A stretch of 64,000 nucleotides of DNA from Lumbricus terrestris (taxonomy: Eukaryota > Annelida > Clitellata > Crassiclitellata > Lumbricidae), in the NCBI GenBank assembly GCA_949752735.1, contig OX457039.1, forward strand, positions 27,519,920 to 27,583,919, written 5' to 3'. Both the position numbers and the translations under genes were made by a program. The notes beneath the pieces are model-generated. The model ran no database searches and was not told the DNA's origin. It worked only from the letters and a program-made list of their open reading frames with translations. Shown here in pieces: positions 47,079 through 58,095 of the stretch. Position 1 is the first letter of the stretch. Each line of letters begins with the position of its first letter.

Positions 47079-47463
47079 ATTAATATCATATTTTGTGCAA
47101 AAGCATGTAAAATATGTGTGGTGTGAATGACGTTGCCTCATATATTGAAATATTTGCACACGAATATCATAGTACGCTATATATAAAATTTTGAGCTCCT
47201 TGGGGGAACCTAAAAATTATTTTAAAAATTCGAAAAAATTAAACAAATATTATCATCCCCAAATGAAACTTTTTGGCTGGTGAGACCTAAAAATTTCAAG
47301 AAAAAAGTTTTTCTGGGACACCCTACTCCACGTGTCCTACAATGTGCAAATTACCAGGTATGTTTCCGATGGGGATGGAGCGTCGGAGAGTCGGAGAGCA
47401 TTATATTCCTAGCCTTAACTAATATATAAACTGAATCGTAATTTTGTAATTGCAATTTAACAT

Positions 47464-47519
47464 TCATAGAGCGCCACACAGAGTTTCAGAGGCGATCCCG
47501 ACCCAAGTAGTCAGCTAAC

Positions 47520-47590
<71 letters not shown>

Positions 47591-48005
47591 TATCATTATT
47601 CTATACTTAGGTCCTCCCGAATAAAAATCACGATTAGCTCATCATTTGCATTCATTTCTGTAAAACGCGATTTTTTCTAAATATACGCATCTTATTGTTT
47701 TGGAATTTTACCACATGTCTTGTAATAAACTAATCTACTAATATCCAGGTTTTCTTCAAAAAATATCTCTTAGAAGCAAATATAACTTTTTTACGAGAGC
47801 ACTTAAGAAATCTAAAGTCCTCACGAGTGGCACAGTTAATAACCACTTTCGCTTCTTTACCCATTGGCTCCTCTTCCTATACTTTCTGCCACACAAGGGC
47901 GACATATTAGCCGTTATACGCTAACGTAACGCTAAAGCACTCACCAGTGTCGCCCTAATCGCGATTGTAATTCTACATAACATTGTATCCATTATAAACG
48001 ACGTC
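47464..48005. other. (TAA)n microsatellite and unassigned sequence
   Basis: A short SINE/LINE tail remnant lies at 47464-47515 (AGAGCGCCAC...CAGAGGCGATCCCGACC). A pure TAA trinucleotide run covers about 47521-47590. Nothing is recognised after it. Confidence 0.7.
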
Positions 48006-49700
48006 CGTCAGACTCCATGTCCGTTGGTCAGTACGCCTGCCTTCGTGTCCTTTTGTGTGTCTGTCTGTATGTCTACCTGTCTGTCTATCTGCCTCTATGT
48101 CTGTCTGTACGTACGTCCGTTGGTCAGTACGCCTGTCTACCTGTCCTTCTGTGTGTATCTGTCTGTCTCTACGTCCGTCCGTTGGTCAGTACGCCTGCCT
48201 ACGTGTCCTTCTGTGTGTCTGTGTGTCTGTCTGTCTATCTGTCTGTCTGTCTGAACGCCCGTCCGTAGGTCAGTACGCTTGCCTACGTGTCCCTCTGTGA
48301 GTCGGTATGTCTGTGTGTCTGTCTGTCTGTCTATCTGTCTGTCTGTCTGTCTGTCTGTACGTACGTACATTGGTCAGAACGCCTGCCTACATGTCCTTCT
48401 GTGTGTCTGTGTGTCTGTCTGCCTGTCTATCTGTCTGCCTGTCTGTCTGTTTGTCTGTACGTACGTACGTTGGTCAGTACGCCTGCCTACATGTCCTTCT
48501 GTGTGTCTGTGTGTCTGTCTGTCTGTCTGTCTGTCTATCTGTCTGTCTGTCTGTCTGTACGTACGTACGTTGGTCAGAACGCCTGCCTACGTGACCCTCT
48601 GTGAGTCGGTATGTCTGTGTGTCTGTGTGTCTGTCTGTCTGTCTGTCTGTACGTACGTACGTACGTTGGTCAGAACGCCTGCCTACATGTCCTTCTGTGT
48701 GTCTGTGTGTCTGTCTGCCTGTCTATCTGTCTGCCTGTCTGTATGTTTGTCTGTACGTACGTACGTTGGTCAGTACGCCTGCCTACATGTCCTTCTGTGT
48801 GTCTGTGTGTCTGTCTGTCTGTCTATCTGTCTGTCTGTCTGTCTGTACGTACGTACGTTGGTCAGAACGCCTGCCTACGTGTCCCTCTGTGAGTCGGTAT
48901 GTCTGTGTGTCTGTCTGTCTGTCTATCTGTCTATCTGTCTGTCTGCCTGTCTGTCTGTCTGTACGTACGTACGTTTGTCAGTACGCTTGCCTATGGGTCC
49001 ATCTGTGTGTCTGTGTGTCTGTCTGTCTGTCTATCTGTCTGTCTGTTTGTACGTACGTACGTTGGTCAGTACGCCTGCCTACATGTCCTTCTGTGTGTCT
49101 GTGTGCCTGTCTGTCTGTCTATCTGTCTGTCCGCCTGTCTGCCTGTCTGTCTGTCGGTACGTACGTACGTTTGTTAGTACGCTTGCCTATGTGTCCATCT
49201 GTGTGTCTGTGTGTCTGTCTGTCTATCTATCTGTCTGTACGTAGGTACGTACGTTGGTCAGAACGCCTGCCTACGTGTCTTTCTGTGAGTCGGTGTGTCT
49301 GTGTGTCTGTCCGTCTGTCTATCTGTCTGTCTGTCTGTCTGTACGTACGTCCATTGGTCAGTACGCCTGCCTTCGTGTCCTTCTGCGTGTCCGTGTGTCT
49401 GTCTGCCTATCTGTCCGTCTGTCTGTCTGTACGTACGTCCGTTGGTCAGTACGCCTGCCTACATGTCCTTCTTTGTGTATCTGTCTGTCTCTACGTCCGT
49501 CCGTTGGTCAGTACTCCTGCCTTCCTGTCCTTCTGTGTGTCTGTTTGTCTGTTTTTCTATCTATCTCTCTGTCTCTCTGTACGTACGTCCGTTGGCCAGA
49601 ACGCCTGCCTACGTGTCCTTCTGTGTGTGTGTGTGTGTGTGTCTATTTGTACGTACGTCCGTTCATCAGTACGCCAGCCTACGCGTCCTTCTGTGTGTCG
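48006..49700. repeat. Higher-order minisatellite based on GTCT, ~19 units
   Basis: (TCTG)n blocks alternate with a non-simple segment TTGGTCAGTACGCCTGCCTA and CGTGTCCTTCTGTG. The segment recurs about every 60-110 bp (for example near 48020, 48119, 48370, 48471, 48666, 48769, 49060, 49354, 49441, 49591). The open frames in all three forward phases (CLSV...) come from the 4-bp repeat. Confidence 0.95.
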
Positions 49701-49935
49701 ACTTAACAGTAATTTCGGAACTCATAATAATAATATTGAAATCACCAAATCACGATAAAGTCTTCAAAGCATGTCGACTTAATAGTGATTTTGGAATTCA
49801 TAATAATTGAAACCACCAGATCACGATAAAGTCTTCATAGTGTGTCGACTTAATAGTGATTTTGGAACTCATAGTAATTTAAACCACCAGATCACGATAA
49901 AGTCTTCATAGTGTGTCGACTTAATAGTGATTTCA
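49700..49935. repeat. ~71-bp tandem repeat, about 3.3 copies
   Basis: The unit starts GTCGACTTAATAGTGATTT and ends CGATAAAGTCTTCATAGTGT. It directly abuts the GTCT minisatellite, whose last unit also ends in GTCGAC. Confidence 0.9.
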
Positions 49936-50212
49936 GACACAGTTGCCTTGATTCTGCTTGAACTTCATTGAACAGTTGAATGGCGCGAGATTACTTTCAA
50001 GGCTGTATGTTCGTGTCTATGTCTGTCCTTCCCGTTGTCTGTCTTTCTGTCTGTCCTTCGCTTTTTGTGGCCATCTTATCATCTGCATGTTAGTTCTTGT
50101 ATCTGTCTATGCATCCATGAGTTTATAAGTATGCGTGTGTCTGTTTGCCTGTCTGCCTGGATGGCTGAGTGTCCGTCTGTCGGTCTGAAAACCTTCATTA
50201 GGCACCTAAAAT

Positions 50213-50391
50213 CATTCATTCATTCATTCATTCATTCCGAAAATTTATATAGCGCCCCTTCAAGAAGTCTACTCAGAGGCGCTCCCAGTCCAGCCACAGC
50301 TAAAAAGATAGGTCTTGAGCAACTTGTAGAAAGCAGGCAACTTATTCAGAGGTAGTAAGCGTAGAGCAAGTGGGAGCTCATTCCATCTTCT
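50213..50391 (-). mobile_element. LINE 3-prime end with (ATTC)n tail
   Basis: (ATTC)n is followed by TATATAGCGCCCCTTCAAGAA, CGCTCCCAGTCCAGCCAC and AGATAGGTCTTGAGCAAC. It is the reverse complement of the WNGLP-type LINE end, truncated upstream. Confidence 0.75.
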
Positions 50392-52134
50392 TCTGTCCAT
50401 GTGTCCACCTATTACACACCACCGTTATGGAAGGCTCCTAAATCGGATTAACAAGTATGTTCTCAGTTAATGAGCGTTTTTTGTTTATATTATGATTAAT
50501 ATTCGAAAGGCTCTCGTCGTCGTGTAGCATCCACGCAAGGTGCCAACGACCGTACAAAATTATATGCAATGCAATGAAAAACAAAGAATTACTTTGAGCA
50601 CGATGCAGTTAAAAACAAAGAATTCACTGAGTAGGCCTGCAATGCTAAAAACAATGAACACCAATTAAAGGCGTCAAAATAATGGTCTTCAATGTTACTA
50701 ATCTTTGTTATTTAACAGCATAATAATTATATTTCCGTTAATAATTTATATGATTTTTGTATTGTGATAAGATGGTCTTTAAGGCAAATAATAAAAATTT
50801 CCAGCCATTATGAAATACACAAAATAAAGATATTTAAATGTAAAAGGTGAACTATTAATTAACCTGCCATCTGAATCTAGTTTTTAAACTATAAGCTTAG
50901 TACGGCATCGGCTTAAAGTTAACAACATTTGTACTTATGAAGTGAGATTTTATAAGAAATTTCTATGTAAAATCTCTGTCATTGAATGCAATCACCAATC
51001 ATAATAGATATATATTGTACAAACAGAATTTGAAAATCGCAGTTCCTTGTCATATAGGTCCATTATAGACATGACTATGTCAGTCCTGTAATGCAACCTG
51101 ATATACTTAATCTATAACTTTCCATTTCTAATACAGCATATTGTTGCTTATTATTGCAATGTTGACATGAGATTCTTATTCAAGTTATAAATGTTTACAT
51201 TATAATAGTGAAAGCTAGGTAGCCTATAAGGAAAGAATATTAACATTAGTAGGCTTATAGGCTAATATATTCAAACGCTAAAACGAAAATAGTCCAAAAC
51301 TTATAACACATTGATAGTGTTAGTAACATATAACAGTCAGACAACCTTAAAAGTCCACGCAAGGTCTTTGTTCATCCTAAGCTTCATTGCATAGGATTGA
51401 CAAGAGAAAAACAATAAGGCCGTATACGCTTGTCCTTCTCCACATTTCTATAGGACCTATTATGTCTGTCTCTTTGACCCTCTGTTTGTCCAGACCATTC
51501 GTCCGGTGCAGCATAATCATTTTTCATCAATCCGTCTTCTTATTTGCACAAATCCTTTGCATCAATAGTCTACGCCAAAAATAGCTTCTGTCAGAGCAGC
51601 AACTTTTTTATCAATTCATCTTTTAATTAAAGAATTAGTGTCCATCCAGCTAGTTCCAATTTTCATCGGCAAATCTTTTCATCGATTCAACTTAAATTTA
51701 AGTAGAAATTACCTGATCAATCCGGCATTTATATTGCAAAAATTCTTTTCACCAATCCAAGCGATTAGCGACCAACGCTAAAACCCATGCGATGGCGATT
51801 AATTTAAAATGCTAAAGCGATAAATTGCCTAAAACCTGTAGCTCAACATAGGGCCTACTGTTTTAGAGCCCGAATGGCTAATAACAACCTTAGGGGCATA
51901 GCTGCCAAATAAAAGGTTCAATTTCCACCTTCAACTAAATCAATTTGACTTAGTTTCCTGCAGTGCAATGGACTTCAAGTAGGCCTAATAAACTTTTTGA
52001 AATGGCATCATTAAACATCGTCTTCTCTGCGGACCGATTTTGCTTGTCACTTGCAACCTAAGTTATAAAGCAATGATGATAAACCAATAGCTATCCAGAC
52101 TGATGTTAAAAATCCTTCTTTAAAAAATGAAATG
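50392..52134. other. No feature recognised
   Basis: About 1.7 kb of AT-rich sequence without long frames, tandem repeats or transposon ends that I can see. Confidence 0.5.
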
Positions 52135-52362
52135 TTAACATGCACATTTGAAAACATAAGACTTCTTGACAAAGTCAAGCTGCAAAACTCGAAAGTCAGT
52201 AAAGTGTTGGCAGCCGATTGACTCATTGCAGCACTTTCTGCATTCTTCTATCAACTCGGCGCATTTAGTTGAACTTGTCATTGATTATTTTTGTGCGAAT
52301 AGACTGCCACAGCTGAGTGTATTGTGGATGAAGTTCCTTAAATTTCTCAATGACCACTTTTC
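52135..52362 (-). pseudogene. Exon-like coding stretch with one frameshift
   Basis: It follows a strong acceptor (GCTTTCTATTTCAG/GA). In phase 1 it reads KVVIEKFKELHPQYTQLW, then QSIRTKIINDK, and then stops. A one-base shift restores TKCAELIEECRKCC, ESIGCQHFTDFRVLQLDFVK and KSYVFKCAC before another stop. The amphipathic, Cys-containing composition is unlike neighbouring noise. I do not recognise the family. It could be a decayed gene exon or part of a transposon. Confidence 0.35.
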
Positions 52363-52501
52363 CTGAAATAGAAAGCATACTGAAACATTTTGAATATTGA
52401 TAATATGAAAAACAATAGTATACTTGAAACCGTAGCTTAAAAATAGGAATAGTGGCATTGCATATCTAATTCTAACAAGCACCTAATCACTAACATACAG
52501 G

Positions 52502-52870
52502 GTGCGGCATAAAAGTAATCACCTACGGTTTTCAGCCCATATCTTGGCCAAAGATACGAATTTTTAAATGAAGCTTTACAGTCTTAAAGACAATTCATAT
52601 TTACGTACAATGGTGAAATAACAAAAAAATTCAAATAGAACAAAAGTTATATCACTTTTAGTGAGGCCACCCACCGTTTTTTGACGATTCAAAAACGAAA
52701 CGTAATGTTTTTGTTTTTTGCTAAGATCATGGCCAGAAGTCAGAATTTCAAAATGAATCTCTACAGGCTTAAGGACAATTCATATTTACACATGATGGCC
52801 AGATTTCATCAAAATATTGCAAACACAACAAAAGTTACACCACTTTTAGTGAGGCCACCCACCGTTTTTG
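52502..52870. mobile_element. ACAGGGTGCGG repeat, copy 1
   Basis: It begins ACAGGGTGCGGCATAAAAGT after AT. It contains two copies of a block of about 170 bp ending in GAGGCCACCCACCGTTTTT. It is a direct repeat of 55284-55690. The TA-CAGGGTG start suggests a Tc1/mariner-like end, but no opposite end was identified. Confidence 0.6.
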
Positions 52871-53106
52871 ACGATTAAAAGGTTACATGACATTTGAACG
52901 GACGACAAAAGAACGTGCGACAGTAGAACGGCGACAGTAGAACGGTGTATAAATGACCGCTCAGCTTATTGAACGGCCGGACAGTTGAACGGGCGACAGA
53001 TGACCGGTGGACAATTGATCGGTAAAGTTAGTAAAATTTAAAGCAATCAAACATTTACTGTCTTGGACATGTTGGCCTACCAAGTTCAATGTATAGTTCT
53101 GATTTC

Positions 53107-53463
53107 ACGCTGTATCATTGGTTGCGCTCCATTTTATACCTACGCGATCTCTGTCGCCCAATCTCGGATGCCGAAGCACACATCAGGCTATTCACTCTGC
53201 TATGAAGGGGCAACTCTTAGTTCCATGGGCTCACCCTAGCTGCCAGACAACACCGAGCTTTCTCGGTTGTATACGGCCGTCAATCTGGAATGAACTCCGT
53301 TCACACCTTCATTTTCTCAAGTCTCTTTTCTTTCGCCGTGGCTTGGCTGGGAGCGCGTCTGGGTAGTTTCTTGAAGGGCGCTTTATAAATTCGTATAATG
53401 AATGAATGAATGAATGAATGGATGAATGAATGAATGAATGAATGAATGAATGAATGAATGAAT
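53107..53463 (+). mobile_element. LINE 3-prime end with (ATGA)n tail
   Basis: Degenerate frames include KGQLLVP and SIWNELRSHLHFLKSLF, followed by GGGAGCGCGTCTGGGTAG, GAAGGGCGCTTTATAAA and an (ATGA)n run. It lies inside the left arm of the 4.1-kb foldback. Confidence 0.7.
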
Positions 53464-53807
53464 AACGCTGTCTCACACTTAAAAACAAAACTTTGTCTCA
53501 CACGTAAAAGTAACAGTAAAACTTTATAACTTTCTCTAATATTCAGTATCATCAAACGTCGCACCCAACATTAAGTCAAAGCTCAAAATAGGCCTATATA
53601 AACGTGTATAGTGTATAGGCCTACACCTCCGCTCCTTGTAAATTGTTCATAAGTCGGTCATAAGTCGGTCCGGTAATATGGCGTTCCGGTTGTGTCGCCT
53701 GTTCTACTGTCGGTCCGTTGTAATATCGCCCGTTAAAGTGTCGCCGGTCAAGTGTCGTCCGTTCAAATTACCACCGTTCAAATGTCTGCACACCATGAGA
53801 AGGGTAT

Positions 53808-54640
53808 CCGGTCAATACCGCGCACACAATACCGCGTTTTGCACTACCGCGCAGCTTCAATACCGCGCACGATCGATACCGCGCACGATCGTTAGCGCGT
53901 TTGTTTGCGAATTTGTCCAATCAAGCTTCTATTTCATACCTATAAATACCTTCATCCAGCTTCCATTTCTCGCTCGTTATTTTCGTCAATCCAGCTTCTA
54001 TTTCATATATAAAAATACCCTCATCCAGCTTCCATTTCTCGCTAGTTATTTTCGTCAATCCAGCTTCTATTTCAAACCTATAATTACATAGAAATAAGAG
54101 CTGGATGTACCCCCAAAGTCCGACCTGCACCTCAGAGCGGTGGGAGGAGAGAAAAGAAGAAGAAGAAGAGCTGGATGAAGGTATTTCTATGTGGAAAATA
54201 GAAGCTGGATTGACGAAAATAACGAGCGATAAATAGAAGCTGGATGAAGGTATTTCTATGTCGGAAATAGAAGCTGGATTGACGAAAATAACGAGCGATA
54301 AATAGAAGCTGGATGAAGGTATTTCTAAGTCGGAAATAGAAACTGGATTGCCGAAAATAACGAGCGATAAATAGAAGCTGGATGAAGATATTTATAGGTA
54401 TGAAATAGAAACTGTATTGAACAAATTCGCAAACAAACGCGCTAACGGCCGTGCGCGGTATCGATCTGCGCGGTATTGAAGCTGCGCGGTAGTGAAAAAC
54501 GCGGTATTGTGTGCGCGGTATTGTGTGCGCGGTATTGAAGCTGCGCGGTAGTGAAAAACGCGGTATTGTGTGCGCGGTATTGTGTGCGCGGTATTGTGTG
54601 CGCGGTATTGACAGTAAACCCATGAGAAGAGACCATGAGA
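53808..54640. repeat. Inner inverted repeat with ACCGCGC and ~60-bp tandem units
   Basis: Left part: repeated AATACCGCGCACACAATACC-type motifs, GTTAGCGCGTTTGTTTGCGA, then CCAGCTTCTATTTC units. Right part: the same in reverse, with four units of about 60 bp (AATAGAAGCTGGATGAAGGT, ATTGACGAAAATAACGAGCG). It is a stem-loop of about 830 bp. Confidence 0.85.
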
Positions 54641-55283
54641 AAGTGTATCACAGAGTCTTTGCATGAGTTAGACTACCATTACTCAGTTCTATGCAGGTGG
54701 CCTGTAAAATCTGAGTTTGATACTTCAAACTATAGAATGTTTCAAATTGCGCGATGTCCGAGAGCATAAGTAACTCAAAAAAAATTTAAACTCCCATTGA
54801 TCGCTTCAAGACATTCCAGTATGTGTTTTGAAATGCCGAATATCAGCGACAACAGCAATAGAAATTGTTCTCCGCCACTGCGCTTCTGTGCCTTGGTGCG
54901 GACCAGTCTGCCGGGTAATTGGCCTGGATGAAAGAAGAGGACGTCGCTAATGATCTTTTTGTACCGCGTAGTGTTGCTTTACTCAAGTCTAATTATTGTT
55001 CTCGTAAAGAATTAAAACCAACCACCAACAGAATCTGCACGGGTTGTTGATGAAACACGTTATTCCTGTCAGAATATTTATCATGTGCAACCATTCATGT
55101 CCAGCCTTGAGCATATAATTTATACCTCTGTATACCTTTTTAATCTTAGTGTAGAAGCTGGCTATATAGCCTACTTCCTTTGAATCTTGAGTATCATGAT
55201 AGCATGCAGAAGAATTTTGCGCTGGCCATTGCCAAATTGGAATAAATAAAAAAAAATTGGAAAGGGAAATGATATGTCCATAC

Positions 55284-55720
55284 AGGGTGCGGAAAAAGTA
55301 ATCCCCTACGGTTTTCAGCCCATATCTTGGCCAAACATACGAAGTTTTAAATGAAACTTTACAGTCTTAAAGGCAATTTCTATTTACGTACAATGGTCAA
55401 ATTACAAACAAAATATTTCAAACAGAACAAAAGGTATATTACTTTTAGTGAGGCTATCCACCGTTTTTTGACGATTCAAAAACACGACGCATCAAAAAGT
55501 AACAAAAACCAATTTAATTATTCTGACCAATATCCTGGCTGGAAGTAAGAATTTTGACATGAAAATTCACAGTCTTAAAGAGAATTCATATCTGCACATG
55601 ATGGCCAGATTTCAGCAAAATATTTCAAACAGAACAAAAGTTATGGGACTTTTAAGGAGGCCCCCTGCCGTTTTGTGACGATTCAAAGACGTAACGCAGC
55701 AAAAGTAACAAAGACACGAT
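55284..55720. mobile_element. ACAGGGTGCGG repeat, copy 2
   Basis: A direct repeat of 52502-52870 (GGTTTTCAGCCCATATCTTGG in both) with internal tandem blocks of about 170 bp. It lies inside the foldback, unlike copy 1. Confidence 0.6.
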
Positions 55721-57047
55721 TTTATTTAGTCTCACCTCAAATAATTGGTATCAGGTAGCCTTGATATTGATAGATGATCATTATTATTACTATTTAAAAA
55801 AGGAACAGGGTACGAGCGTAGCTGCACGTCACCGAGAAGTCACTTAGCAAGATGACAACCAAATTAGCAAATAAGAAATCCGTCAGATTAATCAACAGGT
55901 CCATCAAGTACTTTGAAAAGCGACTCAACAGAAGCTTTGGCACTGGTGGTGGGCACATTGAACACAAGTTGTGAATCACTATCAAGTTCAGTTCCAAACA
56001 CTTATTTGAGATTTGACTTGATAAAATCACGTTTTTGTTACTTTTTGTTGCGTTACGTTTTTTAATCGGTGTGCAGACATTTGAACGGTGGTCATTTGAA
56101 CGGACGACACTTGACCGGCGACACTTTAACGGGCGATATTAGAACGGACCGACAGTAGAACAGGCGACACTTAACCGGAACGCCATATTACCGGACCGAC
56201 TTATGAACAATTTACAAGGAGCGGAGGTGTAGGCCTATACACTATACACGTTTATATAGGCCTATTTTGAGCTTTGATTTAATGTTGGGTGCGACTTTTG
56301 GTGATACTGAATATTAGAGAGAAAGTTATAAAGTTTTACTGTTACTTTTACGTGTGAGACAAAGTTTCGTTTTTAAATGTGAGACAGCGTTATTCAGAGT
56401 TGCCCCTTCATAGCAGAGTGAATAGCCTGATGTGTGCTTCGGCATCCGAGATTGGGCGACAGAGATCGCTTAGGTATAAAATGGAGCGCAACCAATGATA
56501 CAGCGTGAAATCAGAGCAGCAATTCGATAAGAGATACGTTGATACGTTGGGCTATAGGCAACCAGTGCAACACATCACGCATGTTATGACCACCCTGCCA
56601 CAATTATGGCCATTTTTGACGTATCTCAAGAATGACATTCAATTGCAAAAGACTACTTTCTTGCAAGGATCGAACAGGTTACACGTGCATGTCACCAGCT
56701 ACGGCAAAGGAGAAATTTTGATACATTTAAGCTCAGTTGCTCATTTTGTCACACAACTATACATTGAACTTGGTAGGCCAACATGTCCAAGACAGTAAAT
56801 GTTTGATTGCTTTAAATTTTACTAACTTTACCGATCAATTGTCCATCGGTCATCTGTCGCCCGTTCAACTGTCCGGCCGTTCAATAGTCTCAGCGGTCAT
56901 TTATACACCGTTCTACTGTCGCCGTTCTACTGTCGCACGTTCTTTTGTCGTCCGTTCAAATGTCGTGTAACCCTTCTCATACACAGCGCAATTCACGCGA
57001 CGTTCGACAGCGCTATACAACATCGTTCAGTTGTTGTGATGCATTAG

Positions 57048-57120
57048 AGCAGTGCTGTCCAACGTTTTTGGCCCCACGGGCCGCAGAAGCAATAATTTTT
57101 AAACCTCACCAGTAAACTCA
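57048..57120. mobile_element. Single end of a CAGTGCTGTCC hAT family
   Basis: CAGTGCTGTCCAACG followed by GGCCCCACGGGCCGCAG matches the left end of the element at 60067. No right end was found nearby, so it is a fragment. Confidence 0.55.
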
Positions 57121-57159
57121 AAAGCAACGGCTAGCATTTATTATAATTTTCGCCTATAG

Positions 57160-57570
57160 CTGAGGTACACGGCGTTGCCCGGAAAATGTAGGATTCGACC
57201 CGCTCCGGGCCACAACATACTCCACCACACCACACCAAGTCCACCACATTCCTACCTCCACCGGTACGCCACCCATGAAATTGGGTATTGGGGAAATTTC
57301 CACACCACCCCCACCCCAAATTTCTTGCTGTCCTGCGGCAGAACAACGGTCAAGGCAAAGGAATTTTATCAGGGCAAGCTGCTTGGCCGCCACAGTTTTA
57401 CAAACTAATATATATTTTCGCGGTTACGCCAGTTGCAGACCTTAGCTCAAACTCCAACCTTCCTATGTGAGCTTTTCACCCGGGCTTCTGTCTCTCTGGG
57501 CAGCTGTTCACTGCGCTCAGCTACCCGTTGAGGCCTCCTTGTTCTTTTTTCGTGCTCTGTGAGCATGCAA
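57160..57570. mobile_element. Interspersed repeat shared with 1.85 kb and with the 1,295-bp hAT
   Basis: The first part (GGTACACGGCGTTGCCCGGA) resembles 1847 onward. The second part (CCTGCGGCAGAACAACGG, TATATTTTCGCGGTTACGCC) resembles 7460-7735 and 12215-12490. It joins two motifs found apart elsewhere in the window. Confidence 0.6.
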
Positions 57571-57700
57571 CGAACAGGATCCTTGGTTGAGGGTCGCAGA
57601 ATGGACAGCACTGCATTAGAAAGAGCAGCAAACTAAGATACATGACAGCACTGCATTTGAGATAGCAGAAAACTAAGATACAGCAACCTAAAACACATAC

Positions 57701-57868
57701 CAGGATTTTTCTCTGCATTGAGCCAAGATTTGAAGTAATCTCGGGTAGTGTCAGTTTCTCCTTTAGAACATCGTAAATAAGCCCATCTCTTCCTTTTCCG
57801 CTTTTTTCGACTGACATCTGGTTATTTTGAAGAAGGATCAGACTCCATATCACTTAGGAAATCCTCGT
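57701..57868 (-). CDS. Candidate exon, basic/acidic, unknown gene (uncertain)
   Basis: On the minus strand a strong acceptor (CAATTTTGTTTTAG/AC) opens DEDFLSDMESDPSSK and then an in-frame TAA. A second acceptor (AAAATAACCAG/AT, first base 57817) avoids the stop and gives VSRKKRKRKRWAYLRCSK, then TTRDYFKSWLNAEKNP. The donor is CCTG/GTATGT at 57701. The shorter form is 117 bp, phase 1-1, the same length and phase as exon 2 of gene 1, and would splice in frame to the gene 2 exon. No sequence similarity to the two-Cys units is evident. It could equally be a relic of a nuclear or transposon protein. Confidence 0.3.
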
Positions 57869-57979
57869 CTAAAACAAAATTGAAAGAATATCCTGCAATA
57901 ATTTATACACTGCACAAAAAGATTACAAGAGATAGCAGAACTGTTAAATTTAAACTGAATTTGCACTTTCATTCCGCAG

Positions 57980-58095
57980 TAAACGCCTGCAGCGGCAAAA
58001 ACCGCTGTCATGGTGAACTCCCTTCAAGTAGAATAGTAGATTACAACGGCTGTAGCTGTAAAGCCGTAAAAGAGTTGAGAGCTTCAAGTCTCTGA
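57980..58095 (+). CDS. Candidate EGF-like exon (partial)
   Basis: A very good acceptor (TTGCACTTTCATTCCGCAG) precedes a phase-1 frame reading NACSGKNRCHGELPSSRI, then VDYNGCSCKAVKELRASSL and TGA. The pattern C-x5-C...C-x-C resembles the middle of an EGF-like module, and such exons are typically phase 1. Only four Cys are visible, so it is partial or divergent. No preceding exon of the same gene was identified. It could be a terminal exon or a chance frame. Confidence 0.35.

Larger units (their letters stand above)
45193..47325. mobile_element. Foldback hAT-type element built from inverted LINE tails (2,133 bp)
   Basis: Ends TAGGGTGTCCCA and TGGGACACCCTA are flanked by the perfect 8-bp duplication CTCCACGT (45185-45192, 47326-47333). 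The arms, about 45193-45845 and 46680-47325, are inverted copies of each other. Each holds a LINE 3-prime end. The central spacer has an (AT)n run and a 16-bp inverted pair (CAGCTTGCAATTAGAA). No transposase is present, so movement must have relied on an enzyme from elsewhere. Confidence 0.9.
52879..56984. mobile_element. Large composite foldback element (~4.1 kb)
   Basis: The arms, about 52879-53800 and 56060-56984, are inverted copies. The outer ends are GGTTACATGACATTTGAACG and CGTTCAAATGTCGTGTAACC. The arms consist of degenerate units of about 18-20 bp (GAACGGNCGACA-like) plus unique sequence. The left arm retains a LINE tail that is cut short in the right arm. An inner foldback sits at 53808-54635. 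I could not define a clean target duplication, so the exact ends are approximate. Confidence 0.75.

Noticed and set aside
48017..49810. Frames of up to 385 codons with CLSV/VCLS repeats in all three forward phases
   Set aside because: They are products of the GTCT minisatellite; openness in three phases shows it is not coding constraint.
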